A stretch of 64,000 nucleotides of DNA from assembly GCA_934167885.1 (NCBI GenBank), contig CAKPMB010000005.1:1-64000 (forward strand). The letters run 5' to 3'. The position numbers and the translations under genes are program-made. Shown here in pieces: positions 25,589-35,507 of this stretch. How positions within the stretch are numbered: the stretch's first letter is position 1; every line of letters starts with the position of its first letter. The notes under the pieces were generated by a model. It worked only from the letters and a program-made list of their open reading frames with translations. It searched no databases and was not told the DNA's origin. This DNA is from an uncultured Bacilli bacterium (GTDB lineage Bacteria > Bacillota_I > Bacilli_A > RF39 > UBA660).

Positions 25589-26932
25589 GTGTTTAATGAT
25601 AATAAAGTGTTGATCCTTGGAATGGCTCGAAGTGGCTTTGATGCCGCCTTAATTTTACTAAAACGTGGCAATAAGGTTTTAATTAGTGATTCGAAGGCGG
25701 AAAGTGAATTTGATAGTGATAAAATTCTTCGTTTAAAAAATGCTGGTTGTTTATTTAATTTTGGCAATCAAAATGCCAATATTCTTGACGATTCTTTTGA
25801 TTATGTTATTAAAAGTCCTGGTATCAGAGAGGATAATTCGGTTGTTGCTAGGGCGCATGTCATGAAGATTCCAGTTATTAACGAAGTGGAACTAGCTTAT
25901 AGACTGTTACCTAAAAATGTATCCATAATCGCTATTACTGGCACAAATGGTAAAACTACGACAACAACATTAACATATGAAATTTTGCATGCTTATTATA
26001 AGGATAGGGTGCATTTAGCAGGGAATATTGGTTATCCTTTATGTGGAATTTTAAATGATATTAAAGAAAATGACATTTTGGTTATGGAAATTAGTTGCCA
26101 ACAAAGTGTTAATTTGTTTGAATTTCATCCACATATTGCTTTAATGACTAATCTTAGTGAAGCTCATATCGATTTTTTTGGTAGCTATGAAAAATATAAA
26201 GAGACGAAGGCTAAGATGTTTTACAATGAAACAAGCGACGATATTGCTATAATGAATGCTGATAATATAGATGTTATGAAAACGCTTGATAAAATTAAGG
26301 CTCAAAAACTTTATTTTTCTAATACAAGTTTAACGGATGGTTATTTAAAGGATGATGGTCTTTATTATAAGGGCGAAAAAATTATGGATGATAGTGTTAT
26401 TAAAATTCCTGGCAAACATAATCGTGAGAATATTTTAGCGTCATCGATGATAGCGAAATTAATGGGTGTTAGTAATGAAGTTATATGCGATGTTGTTGGT
26501 AGCTTTAGAGGTGTAAGACACCGTCTTGAATATATAAATACTAAGAATGGTGTTATGTATTATAATGACACAGAAGCAACAAACATCAAGTGCACCCAGA
26601 TTGCACTATCGTCGTTTAAAAAGCCTATTATTGTTATCTTAGGTGGCTTAGAACGTGGTCAAGATTTTTATGAATTAAAAAATTATATGGGCAATGTTAA
26701 AGCTATTTTAGCTATTGGCGAATGTCGTCAAAGAGTTGTAGAGTTTGGTAATAGTCAAAAAATTCCAACCTTTGCTTATGAAAAATTGCATGATGCCTTT
26801 GCTAAAATTAAAGATATATCAAGTTCAGGGGATGTTGTGTTATTAAGCCCTGCTTCAGCTTCATGGGATCAATATCATGAATGTGAAGAGCGTGGCGATG
26901 AGTTTAGAGACTTAGTTAATAAGTTAAAATAG
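25589..26932 (+). CDS. murD: UDP-N-acetylmuramoylalanine-D-glutamate ligase
   Basis: About 447 residues from GTG at 25589, chosen because GGTGAT lies at 25579-25584; ATG at 25571 or 25577 in the same frame would lie at or before the ribosome site. VLILGMARSGFDAA forms the N-terminal nucleotide fold, GTNGKTTTTT (about residue 118) is the ATP loop, and HRLEYI...NDTEATN is the Mur-ligase signature. Adds D-Glu to the peptidoglycan precursor. Directly upstream of eno. Confidence 0.95.
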   Translation: MFNDNKVLILGMARSGFDAALILLKRGNKVLISDSKAESEFDSDKILRLKNAGCLFNFGNQNANILDDSFDYVIKSPGIREDNSVVARAHVMKIPVINEVELAYRLLPKNVSIIAITGTNGKTTTTTLTYEILHAYYKDRVHLAGNIGYPLCGILNDIKENDILVMEISCQQSVNLFEFHPHIALMTNLSEAHIDFFGSYEKYKETKAKMFYNETSDDIAIMNADNIDVMKTLDKIKAQKLYFSNTSLTDGYLKDDGLYYKGEKIMDDSVIKIPGKHNRENILASSMIAKLMGVSNEVICDVVGSFRGVRHRLEYINTKNGVMYYNDTEATNIKCTQIALSSFKKPIIVILGGLERGQDFYELKNYMGNVKAILAIGECRQRVVEFGNSQKIPTFAYEKLHDAFAKIKDISSSGDVVLLSPASASWDQYHECEERGDEFRDLVNKLK

Positions 26933-26945
26933 AAAGGAAAAATAT

Positions 26946-28181
26946 ATGAGAATAAGAGATGTAAAAGGACGCGAAATATTAGATTCGCGTGGTAATCCAA
27001 CAGTTGAAGTTGATGTTATTTTGGAAAATGGGGTAATGGGAAGAGCTTGTGTTCCATCAGGTGCTTCCACTGGAGAACGTGAGGCTTTGGAACTTCGTGA
27101 TGGTGGTCCTCGTTATTTAGGTAAAGGGGTTTTGAAGGCTGTTTCAAACGTTAATGGTCCATTACGCGAAGCTGTTATTGGGCTAGAAGCAAGTGATCAA
27201 AAATTAATTGATGAAACAATGATTAAATTAGATGGCACTAAGAATAAAAGTAAATATGGAGCTAATGCTATTTTAGGTATCAGTATGGCTTGTATGCATG
27301 CAAGTGCTAAAAATGCTAATGTGCCTCTTCATGAATATATTGGAGCGGGTGATATTATGCCACGACCAATGATGAACATTATTAATGGCGGAAGTCATGC
27401 TGATAACGTTTTAGATTTTCAAGAATATATGATTATTCCAAAACGCGATACTATTAAAGAAACTTTACGAGTTGCAAGTGAAGTATTTCATACGTTGAAA
27501 AAAATATTAAAAGAAAAACATTTATCAACTGGCGTTGGTGATGAAGGTGGTTTTGCCCCTGATTTACCAAATAATGAAGAAGCTCTTAAATTAATAATCG
27601 AAGCTACTATTAAAGCAGGATATACACCAGGTTTGGATGTATCAATTGCCCTAGATGTGGCTGCTAGTGAATTTTATAAAGATGGCAAATATGTTTTAGC
27701 AAGTGAAAATCGTAGTTTAACAACGGATGAATTAATTAATTATTACGAAGAACTTGTAACTAAATATCCTATTATATCAATTGAAGATCCTGTTGATGAG
27801 AATGATTGGGAAGGTTTTAGAAAAGTTACTGAACGTCTTGGTGATAAAATTCAATTAGTTGGTGATGATTTATTTGTAACTAATAAAGAATGCTTACAAA
27901 AAGGTATTGAAAATCATGCTGGTAATGCTATTTTGTTGAAAGTTAATCAAATTGGCACAATTACGGAAACTCTTGAAACTATTGAATTAGCAAGAGCTTA
28001 CAATTATAAAACAATTATTTCACATCGTAGTGGTGAAACTGAAGATACAACAATTGCCTCAATGGCTGTTGGTTTAAATATTGGTCAAATAAAAACGGGT
28101 TCTATTTCAAGAACAGACAGAATTTGTAAGTATAATGAACTTATAAGAATTGGGGAAGAATTAGAGGAAAAAAGAAAGTAG
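26946..28181 (+). CDS. eno: Enolase
   Basis: 411 residues, slightly short for the family. REILDSRGNPTVEVDV, GASTGEREALELRD, GDEGGFAPDL, SIEDPVDENDW and the C-terminal SHRSGETEDTTIA motif are all intact, with the catalytic Glu/Lys context preserved. Converts 2-phosphoglycerate to phosphoenolpyruvate. GAAAGGAA precedes the start; it follows murD by 13 bases and is followed by an ATP-grasp gene within eight bases. Confidence 0.97.
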   Translation: MRIRDVKGREILDSRGNPTVEVDVILENGVMGRACVPSGASTGEREALELRDGGPRYLGKGVLKAVSNVNGPLREAVIGLEASDQKLIDETMIKLDGTKNKSKYGANAILGISMACMHASAKNANVPLHEYIGAGDIMPRPMMNIINGGSHADNVLDFQEYMIIPKRDTIKETLRVASEVFHTLKKILKEKHLSTGVGDEGGFAPDLPNNEEALKLIIEATIKAGYTPGLDVSIALDVAASEFYKDGKYVLASENRSLTTDELINYYEELVTKYPIISIEDPVDENDWEGFRKVTERLGDKIQLVGDDLFVTNKECLQKGIENHAGNAILLKVNQIGTITETLETIELARAYNYKTIISHRSGETEDTTIASMAVGLNIGQIKTGSISRTDRICKYNELIRIGEELEEKRK

Positions 28182-28188
28182 GGAAGTT

Positions 28189-29088
28189 ATGGGAGAATTT
28201 ATAAATATAATTAAGAAGATTGCAAGTGATTTACAAATTAATGTCACTTTCTTATCAGATAATTGGTTAACAGTGTTAGAAAAAAATGGTGTTACGCATT
28301 GTATTCAAGGTTATAAATTCCCCTTAAATGATCATGCTATTGGTAATATCTTAGATGATAAAGGTTTATTTTATGACTTAATGGTTTATAAAAATAATCC
28401 TATTATTGAACACAAGGTTATTTTTAAAAATACCCCTTTTTCTTTAATAGAAGATTATTTTGATGAACATAATGAAAGGATTATTGTTAAAGGAAATATT
28501 GGAACTCTTGGCAATGAAGTGTTTTTAGTTACTGATAAACACGATTTACGCGACAAAGTAACATTATTATTTCAAAGTCAGTTTTCCATTAGTTTATGTC
28601 CTTTTTATGATATAGAAATGGAATATCGAATTATTGTATTAAATAATGAAGTTCGCTTAATTTATGGTAAACAAAGACCTATGGTTGTTGGGGATGGCGT
28701 GCATAATCTAGAATATCTTGCTAAATCATTTAATCAAACATACTATAGTCTTTCTAAAAATATAAACTTTGACAAGGAATATGTTCCTAAATTATCTGAA
28801 AAAGTTTTATTAAATTTCCAATTTAATTTATCCAAAGGAGCGATACCTTTTTTTGATATTGATAGTAATCTTGCAAAATATTTAAGTAATTTTGCTCTTA
28901 AAGTAGCGCACGATGCTCATATTAATTTTGCAAGCATTGATATCATTAAGACTGTTGATAATAAGTTTTTATTGATGGAAGCGAATAGTGGCGTTATGAT
29001 GAATAATATCCTTAATCAAGGACCTATGTATAAAGATATTGCCTATAATATTTACAAGGATGCTATTTCCTTAATGTTTTTTAAATAA
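28189..29088 (+). CDS. ATP-grasp protein of unknown substrate
   Basis: 299 residues. The core IIVKGNIGTLGNEVFLV, an EYRIIVLNNEVRLIYGKQRP strand pair and FASIDIIKTVDN...LMEANSGVMM match the ATP-grasp layout of RimK/cyanophycin synthetase-like ligases, with Glu and Asn metal ligands near the end. The substrate is unknown; such enzymes join a carboxylate to an amine or thiol. Eight bases downstream of eno, so probably co-transcribed. Confidence 0.75.
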   Translation: MGEFINIIKKIASDLQINVTFLSDNWLTVLEKNGVTHCIQGYKFPLNDHAIGNILDDKGLFYDLMVYKNNPIIEHKVIFKNTPFSLIEDYFDEHNERIIVKGNIGTLGNEVFLVTDKHDLRDKVTLLFQSQFSISLCPFYDIEMEYRIIVLNNEVRLIYGKQRPMVVGDGVHNLEYLAKSFNQTYYSLSKNINFDKEYVPKLSEKVLLNFQFNLSKGAIPFFDIDSNLAKYLSNFALKVAHDAHINFASIDIIKTVDNKFLLMEANSGVMMNNILNQGPMYKDIAYNIYKDAISLMFFK

Positions 29089-29450
29089 TTTTTGTTTATT
29101 TTGTTTAAATTTATATATTTATTATTGAATAACTATAAAATTGCGTTTCAAAAAATATAAATAAAATATTTTACACACTGCTTCTTTATAGTTATTTTTT
29201 TATTAGACATTATAGTGAAAATAAGTGTCTATTTACAGTAAATATGTTGTTTTTTAATAATTAACTTTTTAAAAAAATAAAATAATATGATTTCTTTTAT
29301 TAATAAGGAAAAAATGTTTTTTTATGATAAAAAAGATGACATTTAATTGTGACAATATAAAAAAACTTTCGATTTTAAAAATAAAAAACATTGAATAAAA
29401 ACAGATCCTTTGATATGATTTATTTAGCATATGAAAGGTAATTAGGCAAG
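29089..29450 (+). other. Intergenic region between the ATP-grasp gene and the nrd cluster
   Basis: No gene is seen. AATAACTATAAA (29128-29139) pairs with TTTATAGTTATT (29185-29196) and is followed by T's: a terminator with a long 45-base loop, or the end of a short RNA. TAGACA/TGTCTA further on (about 29213-29240) can form a weak hairpin. The promoter of the nrd cluster closes the region. Confidence 0.5.
29391..29419 (+). promoter_or_regulatory. Promoter of the nrd cluster
   Basis: TTGAAT (29391-29396), 17-base spacer, TATGAT (29414-29419); the start codon follows about 25 bases after the expected transcription start. Confidence 0.55.
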
Positions 29451-31352
29451 ATGAATAATAATAATTTTAATGATTTAATTGTTGTTAAACGTAGTGGTCA
29501 GCGGGTGTCTTTTAATGGTTTGAAAATTGCTATTGCTATTAAAAGTGCTTTTGATGGCACAATGAATAATTATTCACCTAAAGAGCCTAATAGTGTATAT
29601 TTAGAGGTTTTAGATTATATTAGAATTAATTATCATGATCGTAAAACAATAAATGTTGAAGATATTCAAAATATTATCGAGGACAAGTTAAAATCTAAAT
29701 ATAATGATGTTTATGTGCACTTTAGAACGTATCGTCTTAAAAGGACAGAATTGCGTAATGTATTTGCTACTAAGCAACAGCATAAGTTTGTTAAAGCACT
29801 TGAAAAGATTGAGGGAATGGATAATTCGATATATTCTCCTAAAGATGTATTAAAGAAACTGAATGATGCTATTTCTCTTGAATATGCTAAAGCTTATGTT
29901 GTTGATAGTAAATACATACGTTCATCGAATGAAGGACGAATGTTCATTCATAATTTACCATTATTTTATACAGGGCTTTTTAATGATGTTCACTTAAATT
30001 TAAAATTAGATAATGATGACTTTTTCTATGATATAACTAATCGTTTGATTAATTATAAAAGTGAGGTTAATGGTGAAATATGCGTTAATGATTTTGATTT
30101 GTTGTTAGCAGATAATTTACTATACAAGTTTAGAGAAAAGTTTAAGAATATCTTTAAAGATTATATTGAAATTAAAGGTTATAAAAATTATATTGATACC
30201 GATAAGATAAGTGAGACTATTGAATCAATTAATACTATAAATATTAATGGGGAAATCTTTAAGTATTTGCTGTTAAATCAAGAGACAATGAGTATTTTTG
30301 ATTATGCATATAACAAAACAATGGCTATTATCAAAAAAGACTTTACTGATAATTTATGCCATATGTTTTTAACACTTGATAATTATGATATGTTTAGTTT
30401 TAGTATGAGTCTTAGTGACACATATGAACATGCATTTATTGAAAAGATAATGGTAGATGTTCTTTTAAAAAATAAGCATTTAAAGAATGTATCTTTTATA
30501 TATAAAATTAAAGAAAATATGCCAACGTTTATAATGACAAGCATCGTGAATTTAATTATGTTAGGAGGTAATTTATCACTTAATATTGTTAACAAATATC
30601 GTGATATAGAATATCCTGAATATTTCAGTAGTGGTTTATTAATATATGATAATGTGTTAGGAAGTTCTTCGTCGCATGGTCGTATGAACGTTGCTAACAC
30701 ATCGATAAATTTAGCAAGAGTTGCCCTAAATCATAATAAAATGGACTCTGACTTCTTTAGAGAGTTAGATGAGTTATTAGAATTTACCAAAAACCAATTA
30801 CTCTTTGTTTTTGAAATGCTTGGTAACCGTTTAAAGAAAAGTTATAACTATTTATTTGATGGCGTTTTAATTGATTCTAATAAGATAGATAATAGTCAAA
30901 AAATTAGAAAAGTTATTAAAAATGGCACTTTAAATATAAATCTAATAGGCTTGTATGAATGTTCTAGGCTTATAAATCCTACTTCTTTAGAAGAGACAAT
31001 GAATAATCTTTCTATTTACATTAGTAATAATGTTTCAAAGATGGCGAGTGAAAATAAACTCAATATTACCCTTAGTGCTATTAATTATTTAGAAGACAGT
31101 CATTATTTATCAAATATTGATAGAATGGTATATAAAAGTGTTCCGAGCAGGGAAAACTATGTTGATCCTTTGACTATTTCTAAAGGAAAAGAAAGTATTC
31201 AAGATAAAATGCTTGATTGTTATAATGGTGGGGTTTTAGAAACATTAGTTATTAATAAAAATATCAAAGAAGATAAACTAGAAAAACTTCTACTTGCAAT
31301 TTCAAAACGTGATAATGGTTTTGTTAAGGTGGTGATGAATAATGATAATTGA
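29451..31352 (+). CDS. Catalytically dead NrdD paralogue with ATP-cone
   Basis: 633 residues. The N-terminal ATP-cone (residues about 8-100) starts VVKRSGQRVSFNGLKIAIAI. The rest aligns in outline with the true NrdD at 32060: TINMPRLAYL there matches TSINLARVAL here, and DFYERLDKVMD matches DFFRELDELLE. The paired cysteines of SMCCRLRLD are replaced by SSGLLIYD (about 393-399), and the C-terminal zinc cysteines and glycyl-radical motif are missing. It should not make radical chemistry. A regulatory or structural partner of NrdD is an inference. It overlaps nrdG by 11 bases. Confidence 0.8.
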   Translation: MNNNNFNDLIVVKRSGQRVSFNGLKIAIAIKSAFDGTMNNYSPKEPNSVYLEVLDYIRINYHDRKTINVEDIQNIIEDKLKSKYNDVYVHFRTYRLKRTELRNVFATKQQHKFVKALEKIEGMDNSIYSPKDVLKKLNDAISLEYAKAYVVDSKYIRSSNEGRMFIHNLPLFYTGLFNDVHLNLKLDNDDFFYDITNRLINYKSEVNGEICVNDFDLLLADNLLYKFREKFKNIFKDYIEIKGYKNYIDTDKISETIESINTININGEIFKYLLLNQETMSIFDYAYNKTMAIIKKDFTDNLCHMFLTLDNYDMFSFSMSLSDTYEHAFIEKIMVDVLLKNKHLKNVSFIYKIKENMPTFIMTSIVNLIMLGGNLSLNIVNKYRDIEYPEYFSSGLLIYDNVLGSSSSHGRMNVANTSINLARVALNHNKMDSDFFRELDELLEFTKNQLLFVFEMLGNRLKKSYNYLFDGVLIDSNKIDNSQKIRKVIKNGTLNINLIGLYECSRLINPTSLEETMNNLSIYISNNVSKMASENKLNITLSAINYLEDSHYLSNIDRMVYKSVPSRENYVDPLTISKGKESIQDKMLDCYNGGVLETLVINKNIKEDKLEKLLLAISKRDNGFVKVVMNNDN

Positions 31353-32034
31353 TGGATTTAGTAAGCTAACACTTCTTGATTATCCTGAGAATGTCGCTTG
31401 TATTATTTGGACTAGAGGTTGTAATTTTAGATGTCCGTTTTGTCAAAATTCAGAATTAATTAAAATGACTAAGGATGAAGGAAATATTAAAGAAGAAGAT
31501 GTGTTGTCATATCTTGAAAAACGCAAAGGGATTTTAGATGGTATTGTAATATCGGGTGGTGAACCCACCATGCAAAAAGGCCTTTATGAGTTTATTAAAA
31601 AAGTTAAAACAATAGGATTAAAAGTTAAATTAGATACTAATGGCTTTAATCCTAAAGTCTTAAAAAAACTTATAGATGATAATCTTCTAGATTATGTTGC
31701 TGTTGATATAAAAAATGATCTTGATCATTATGATAAAATATGTGGTTTAAATAAAATAACGCTAGATAATCTTTTAGAAACTATCAAAATATTAGAAAAT
31801 TCACATATTCTATATGAATTTAGAACAACAGTTATGAAGAATTATCATAATGAACAAAGAATTGAAAATATTTTAAGTTTGATTGGCAAAAATGCTAATT
31901 ACTATCTTCAAAATTTTAAAGATAGTGAATATGTATTAGATAAAACATTAGAATCATTTAGTAACGATGAACTAATGCATATATATAATGATTTAAAGTT
32001 GAAATATCCTAATATAGGTATTAGAGGTATATAG
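31342..32034 (+). CDS. nrdG: Anaerobic ribonucleotide reductase activating enzyme (radical SAM)
   Basis: 230 residues. CNFRCPFC (CX3CX2C) binds the radical-SAM 4Fe-4S cluster; IVISGGEPTMQKGL is the SAM-binding GGE motif. It installs the glycyl radical on NrdD. Start ATG overlaps the upstream paralogue and follows AAGGTGGTGA. NrdG and pyruvate formate-lyase activases are similar, but the nrdD neighbour settles the assignment. Confidence 0.9.
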   Translation: MIIDGFSKLTLLDYPENVACIIWTRGCNFRCPFCQNSELIKMTKDEGNIKEEDVLSYLEKRKGILDGIVISGGEPTMQKGLYEFIKKVKTIGLKVKLDTNGFNPKVLKKLIDDNLLDYVAVDIKNDLDHYDKICGLNKITLDNLLETIKILENSHILYEFRTTVMKNYHNEQRIENILSLIGKNANYYLQNFKDSEYVLDKTLESFSNDELMHIYNDLKLKYPNIGIRGI

Positions 32035-32059
32035 ATTTTATACAATTTAGGGAGGATGT

Positions 32060-34390
32060 ATGTATAAAGTAAGAAAAAGAACTGGCAAAATTGTTGCCTT
32101 TGATATTAAAAGAATAATTGAAGCTATAACGAGAGCTTTTGATGCTTCTGAAAAAACGTATGATGAAAATGTTATCGACTTTTTAGCACTTAAGGTAACA
32201 TCTGAATTTGAAACTAAAGTTCAAAATAACATTATTCATGTAGAAGATATTCAAGATGCTGTTGAAACAACACTTATTAAAGCGGGATATGCTGAAGTTG
32301 CTAAGACTTATATTTTGTATAGACGTTTACATGATAAAATTCGTAATATGCAATCAACAATTTTAGATTATAAAGATGTTGTAAATAGTTATATTAATGT
32401 AACTGATTGGCGCGTTAAAGAAAACTCAACGGTTACATATTCAGTTGGTGGTTTGATTTTAAGTAATTCAGGAGCGATTACAGCTAATTATTGGTTATCA
32501 GAAGTATATGATGATGAAATTGCTAATGCTCATAGAAATTGTGATATGCATATTCATGATTTATCAATGCTTACAGGATATTGTGCTGGTTGGAGTTTAA
32601 AACAGCTTATTAAAGAAGGTTTAGGTGGTGTTCCTGGTAAAATAACTTCATCCCCTGCAAAGCACTTATCAACTTTATGTAATCAAATGGTTAACTTTTT
32701 AGGCATTATGCAAAATGAATGGGCTGGCGCTCAAGCTTTTTCATCGTTTGATACTTATTTAGCACCTTTTGTTAAGATTGATAATTTAACATATAAAGAA
32801 ACAAAACAGGCTATTCAGTCATTTATTTATGGTGTTAATACGCCTAGTCGTTGGGGAACGCAAGCACCATTTACTAATATTACTTTGGACTGGGTTGTTC
32901 CAAATGATTTAGCAGAACTTAACTGTATTATTGGTGGAGAAGAAGTTGATTTCAAATATAAAGATTGTCAAAAAGAAATGGATATGGTTAATAAAGCTTT
33001 CATCGAAGTTATGATTGAAGGCGATGCGAATGGTCGTGGATTCCAATATCCTATTCCAACATATTCAATTACTAAAAACTTTAATTTTGGTGAAACTGAA
33101 AATAATAAATTATTGTTTGAAATGACTGCTAAATATGGAACTCCTTATTTTTCAAACTATATAAATTCTGATATGGAACCAAGTGATGTTCGTAGTATGT
33201 GTTGTCGTCTTCGTTTAGACTTAAGAGAGTTACGTAAAAAATCAGGTGGATACTTTGGTAGTGGTGAGAGCACCGGATCAATTGGCGTTGTAACCATTAA
33301 CATGCCTCGTCTTGCATATCTTGCTAAAGATGAACGTGATTTTTATGAAAGACTTGATAAAGTTATGGATATAGCCGCTCGTAGTTTAAAGATTAAACGT
33401 AATGTTATTACTAAACTTCTTAATGAAGGATTATATCCTTATACTAAACGTTATTTAGGAACATTTAATAACCATTTTTCAACAATTGGTTTAGTTGGTA
33501 TGAACGAGGCATGCTTGAATGCTAAATGGTTAAAGGAAGATTTAACTCATGATGATGCTCAAGAATGGACAAAAGATGTTTTAAATTATATGCGTGAAAA
33601 ATTATCAGATTATCAAGAAGAATATGGTGATTTGTATAACTTAGAGGCAACACCTGCCGAATCAACAACATATCGTTTTGCAAAAAAAGATAAAGAATTA
33701 TATCCAGATATTATTACAGCTAGTGATGATGAAACACCATATTATACTAATAGTTCACATTTACCAGTTGGTTATACAGATGATATTTTCAGTGCTCTTG
33801 ATATTCAAGATGAATTACAAACCCTTTATACATCAGGAACTGTTTTCCACGCCTTCTTAGGTGAACGTTTAAATGATTGGAAAGCAGCAAGTAACTTAGT
33901 TCGTAAAATCGCTGAAAATTATAGATTGCCATATTATACTTTATCGCCAACATATTCAGTATGTAAGAATCATGGTTATATAAGTGGTGAAGTATACAAG
34001 TGTCCAAAATGTGGTGAAGAAACGGAAGTTTATAGTCGAATTACTGGTTACTATCGTCCAGTAAAAAATTGGAATGATGGTAAAGCAAAAGAATTTAAAA
34101 TGCGTAAAAATTACGATTTAAATTGTTCGCATATTAAGACTGAAGAACCAGTTATCAAAACTATTCTTCTATTCGGAACAAAGACCTGTCCAAACTGTAA
34201 AATGGCACAGAAATTATTAGAAAAGAATAAGATAGAATATAAATTTATAGATGCCGAAGAAGATATTACTTTAACCAAAGAATATGGTGTAAAACAAGCA
34301 CCAACGCTTGTAGTAATATCAGGCGATAATCATGAGAATATTGTTAACTTATCAAATATAAAGAAATATATTGAGGAATATAATATATAG
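32060..34390 (+). CDS. nrdD: Class III ribonucleotide reductase NrdD fused to a redoxin domain
   Basis: 776 residues. ATP-cone at about 3-90; catalytic ten-stranded barrel with C381/C382 in SMCCRLRLD and GSIGVVTINMP; C-terminal CPKCG (C648, C651) zinc site and RITGYYRPV with G663 as likely glycyl radical. After residue about 695 an extra domain TILLFGTKTCPNCKMAQKLL has a CPNC redox pair (C710, C713) in a glutaredoxin/NrdH-like fold. The fusion, together with trxB next door, suggests a thioredoxin/NrdH-type reductant instead of formate. Makes dNTPs without oxygen. Confidence 0.95.
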   Translation: MYKVRKRTGKIVAFDIKRIIEAITRAFDASEKTYDENVIDFLALKVTSEFETKVQNNIIHVEDIQDAVETTLIKAGYAEVAKTYILYRRLHDKIRNMQSTILDYKDVVNSYINVTDWRVKENSTVTYSVGGLILSNSGAITANYWLSEVYDDEIANAHRNCDMHIHDLSMLTGYCAGWSLKQLIKEGLGGVPGKITSSPAKHLSTLCNQMVNFLGIMQNEWAGAQAFSSFDTYLAPFVKIDNLTYKETKQAIQSFIYGVNTPSRWGTQAPFTNITLDWVVPNDLAELNCIIGGEEVDFKYKDCQKEMDMVNKAFIEVMIEGDANGRGFQYPIPTYSITKNFNFGETENNKLLFEMTAKYGTPYFSNYINSDMEPSDVRSMCCRLRLDLRELRKKSGGYFGSGESTGSIGVVTINMPRLAYLAKDERDFYERLDKVMDIAARSLKIKRNVITKLLNEGLYPYTKRYLGTFNNHFSTIGLVGMNEACLNAKWLKEDLTHDDAQEWTKDVLNYMREKLSDYQEEYGDLYNLEATPAESTTYRFAKKDKELYPDIITASDDETPYYTNSSHLPVGYTDDIFSALDIQDELQTLYTSGTVFHAFLGERLNDWKAASNLVRKIAENYRLPYYTLSPTYSVCKNHGYISGEVYKCPKCGEETEVYSRITGYYRPVKNWNDGKAKEFKMRKNYDLNCSHIKTEEPVIKTILLFGTKTCPNCKMAQKLLEKNKIEYKFIDAEEDITLTKEYGVKQAPTLVVISGDNHENIVNLSNIKKYIEEYNI

Positions 34391-34398
34391 GTGTTTTT

Positions 34399-35301
34399 AT
34401 GCAAGATGTTATTATTATTGGATGTGGGCCTGCTGGAATGACAGCGGCCCTATATCTTAAAAGAGCAAATAAAAAAGTTTTAATTTTAGAAAAAGAAACA
34501 ATAGGGGGAGCTATAGCTTCATCACCCTTAGTTGAAAATTATCCTGGATTAAAAGCAATTTCAGGAAGTGAATTAGCCCTTAATATGTATGATCAAATTA
34601 CTGATTTAGGAGTTGATATCGAACTTGAAGAAGTATCATCAATTGAAGATGGTGATATTAAAACAGTAAAAACTAAAGATGGTAATGAATATAAATCCCC
34701 AGCTGTAATAATTGCAACAGGCACTAAATATCGTCTATTAGGCCTACCAAACGAAGAAGAATTGATTGGTAAAGGAATCCATTTTTGTGTTTCATGTGAT
34801 GGAGCATTTTATAAAGAAAAGACAGTTGCCGTTATTGGTGGTGGTAATAGTGCTATTGTTAATGCTATTACCCTAGCCCAATTATGTAAAAAAGTTTATG
34901 TTATTCAAAACCTTGCTGATTTAACATGTGAAGAGACTCTAAAAGAAAAAGTAAAATCTTTAAGTAATGTTGAAATAATTTATAATGCAACGGTTAATGA
35001 AATAATTGGGGATGATGCACTTCAGGCTATCGTTGTGACAAGTGATGGTATTGAATCTAAATTGGCATTAGATGGAATGTTTATATCAATAGGTTTAATC
35101 CCTCAAAATGATGCTTTTAGTAGTTTGATTAAACTTGATAAAAATAAATATATAAAATCATCTGATTGCAAAACAAATGTTGATGGCATATTTGTAGCAG
35201 GCGATGCAAGAAGCAAGGATTATCGACAAGTAACAACCGCTGTTGGCGATGGAACAATTGCTGCACAAAATGCTCTTAAATATCTAAATGAAATGGAATA
35301 G
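34399..35301 (+). CDS. trxB: Thioredoxin reductase-like flavoprotein
   Basis: 300 residues. FAD-binding GCGPAGMTAALYL at the N-terminus, redox-active CVSC in HFCVSCDGAFY, NADPH-binding GGGNSA and the final GDARSKDYRQV flavin motif. It starts eight bases after nrdD and probably reduces the fused redoxin domain as well as free thioredoxin (inference from context). Confidence 0.93.
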   Translation: MQDVIIIGCGPAGMTAALYLKRANKKVLILEKETIGGAIASSPLVENYPGLKAISGSELALNMYDQITDLGVDIELEEVSSIEDGDIKTVKTKDGNEYKSPAVIIATGTKYRLLGLPNEEELIGKGIHFCVSCDGAFYKEKTVAVIGGGNSAIVNAITLAQLCKKVYVIQNLADLTCEETLKEKVKSLSNVEIIYNATVNEIIGDDALQAIVVTSDGIESKLALDGMFISIGLIPQNDAFSSLIKLDKNKYIKSSDCKTNVDGIFVAGDARSKDYRQVTTAVGDGTIAAQNALKYLNEME

Positions 35302-35445
35302 TGTTTTTAACATTATTCTTTTTTTGAAAGTTCTTTACCATTACTTTACTTTCATCATAAATTTTGATAGAATGATAGTAGAAAAGATAAAGCAAAGGAT
35401 ATGATGAAAAGTGTCAAAAAGTATCAAATCAAATGTGTCAAATAG

Positions 35446-35479
35446 TGTCAATATGGGGGGGGGTTACTTTATTAAGTAA
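35446..35479 (+). promoter_or_regulatory. Putative phase-variable promoter/leader with G9 tract (copy 3)
   Basis: G run at 35455-35463 between TGTCAA (35446-35451) and TATTAA (35470-35475), an 18-base spacer identical to that before copy 2. About 180 bases of leader are nearly identical between the two genes. Confidence 0.5.
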
Positions 35480-35507
35480 CAAACCTAGTTTAGAGTATAA
35501 ACAAGCA

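Noticed and set aside
29200..29390. NrdR operator boxes before the nrd cluster
   Set aside because: ACATTATAGTG and GACAATATA are only partial, unpaired matches; two boxes at the expected spacing were not found.
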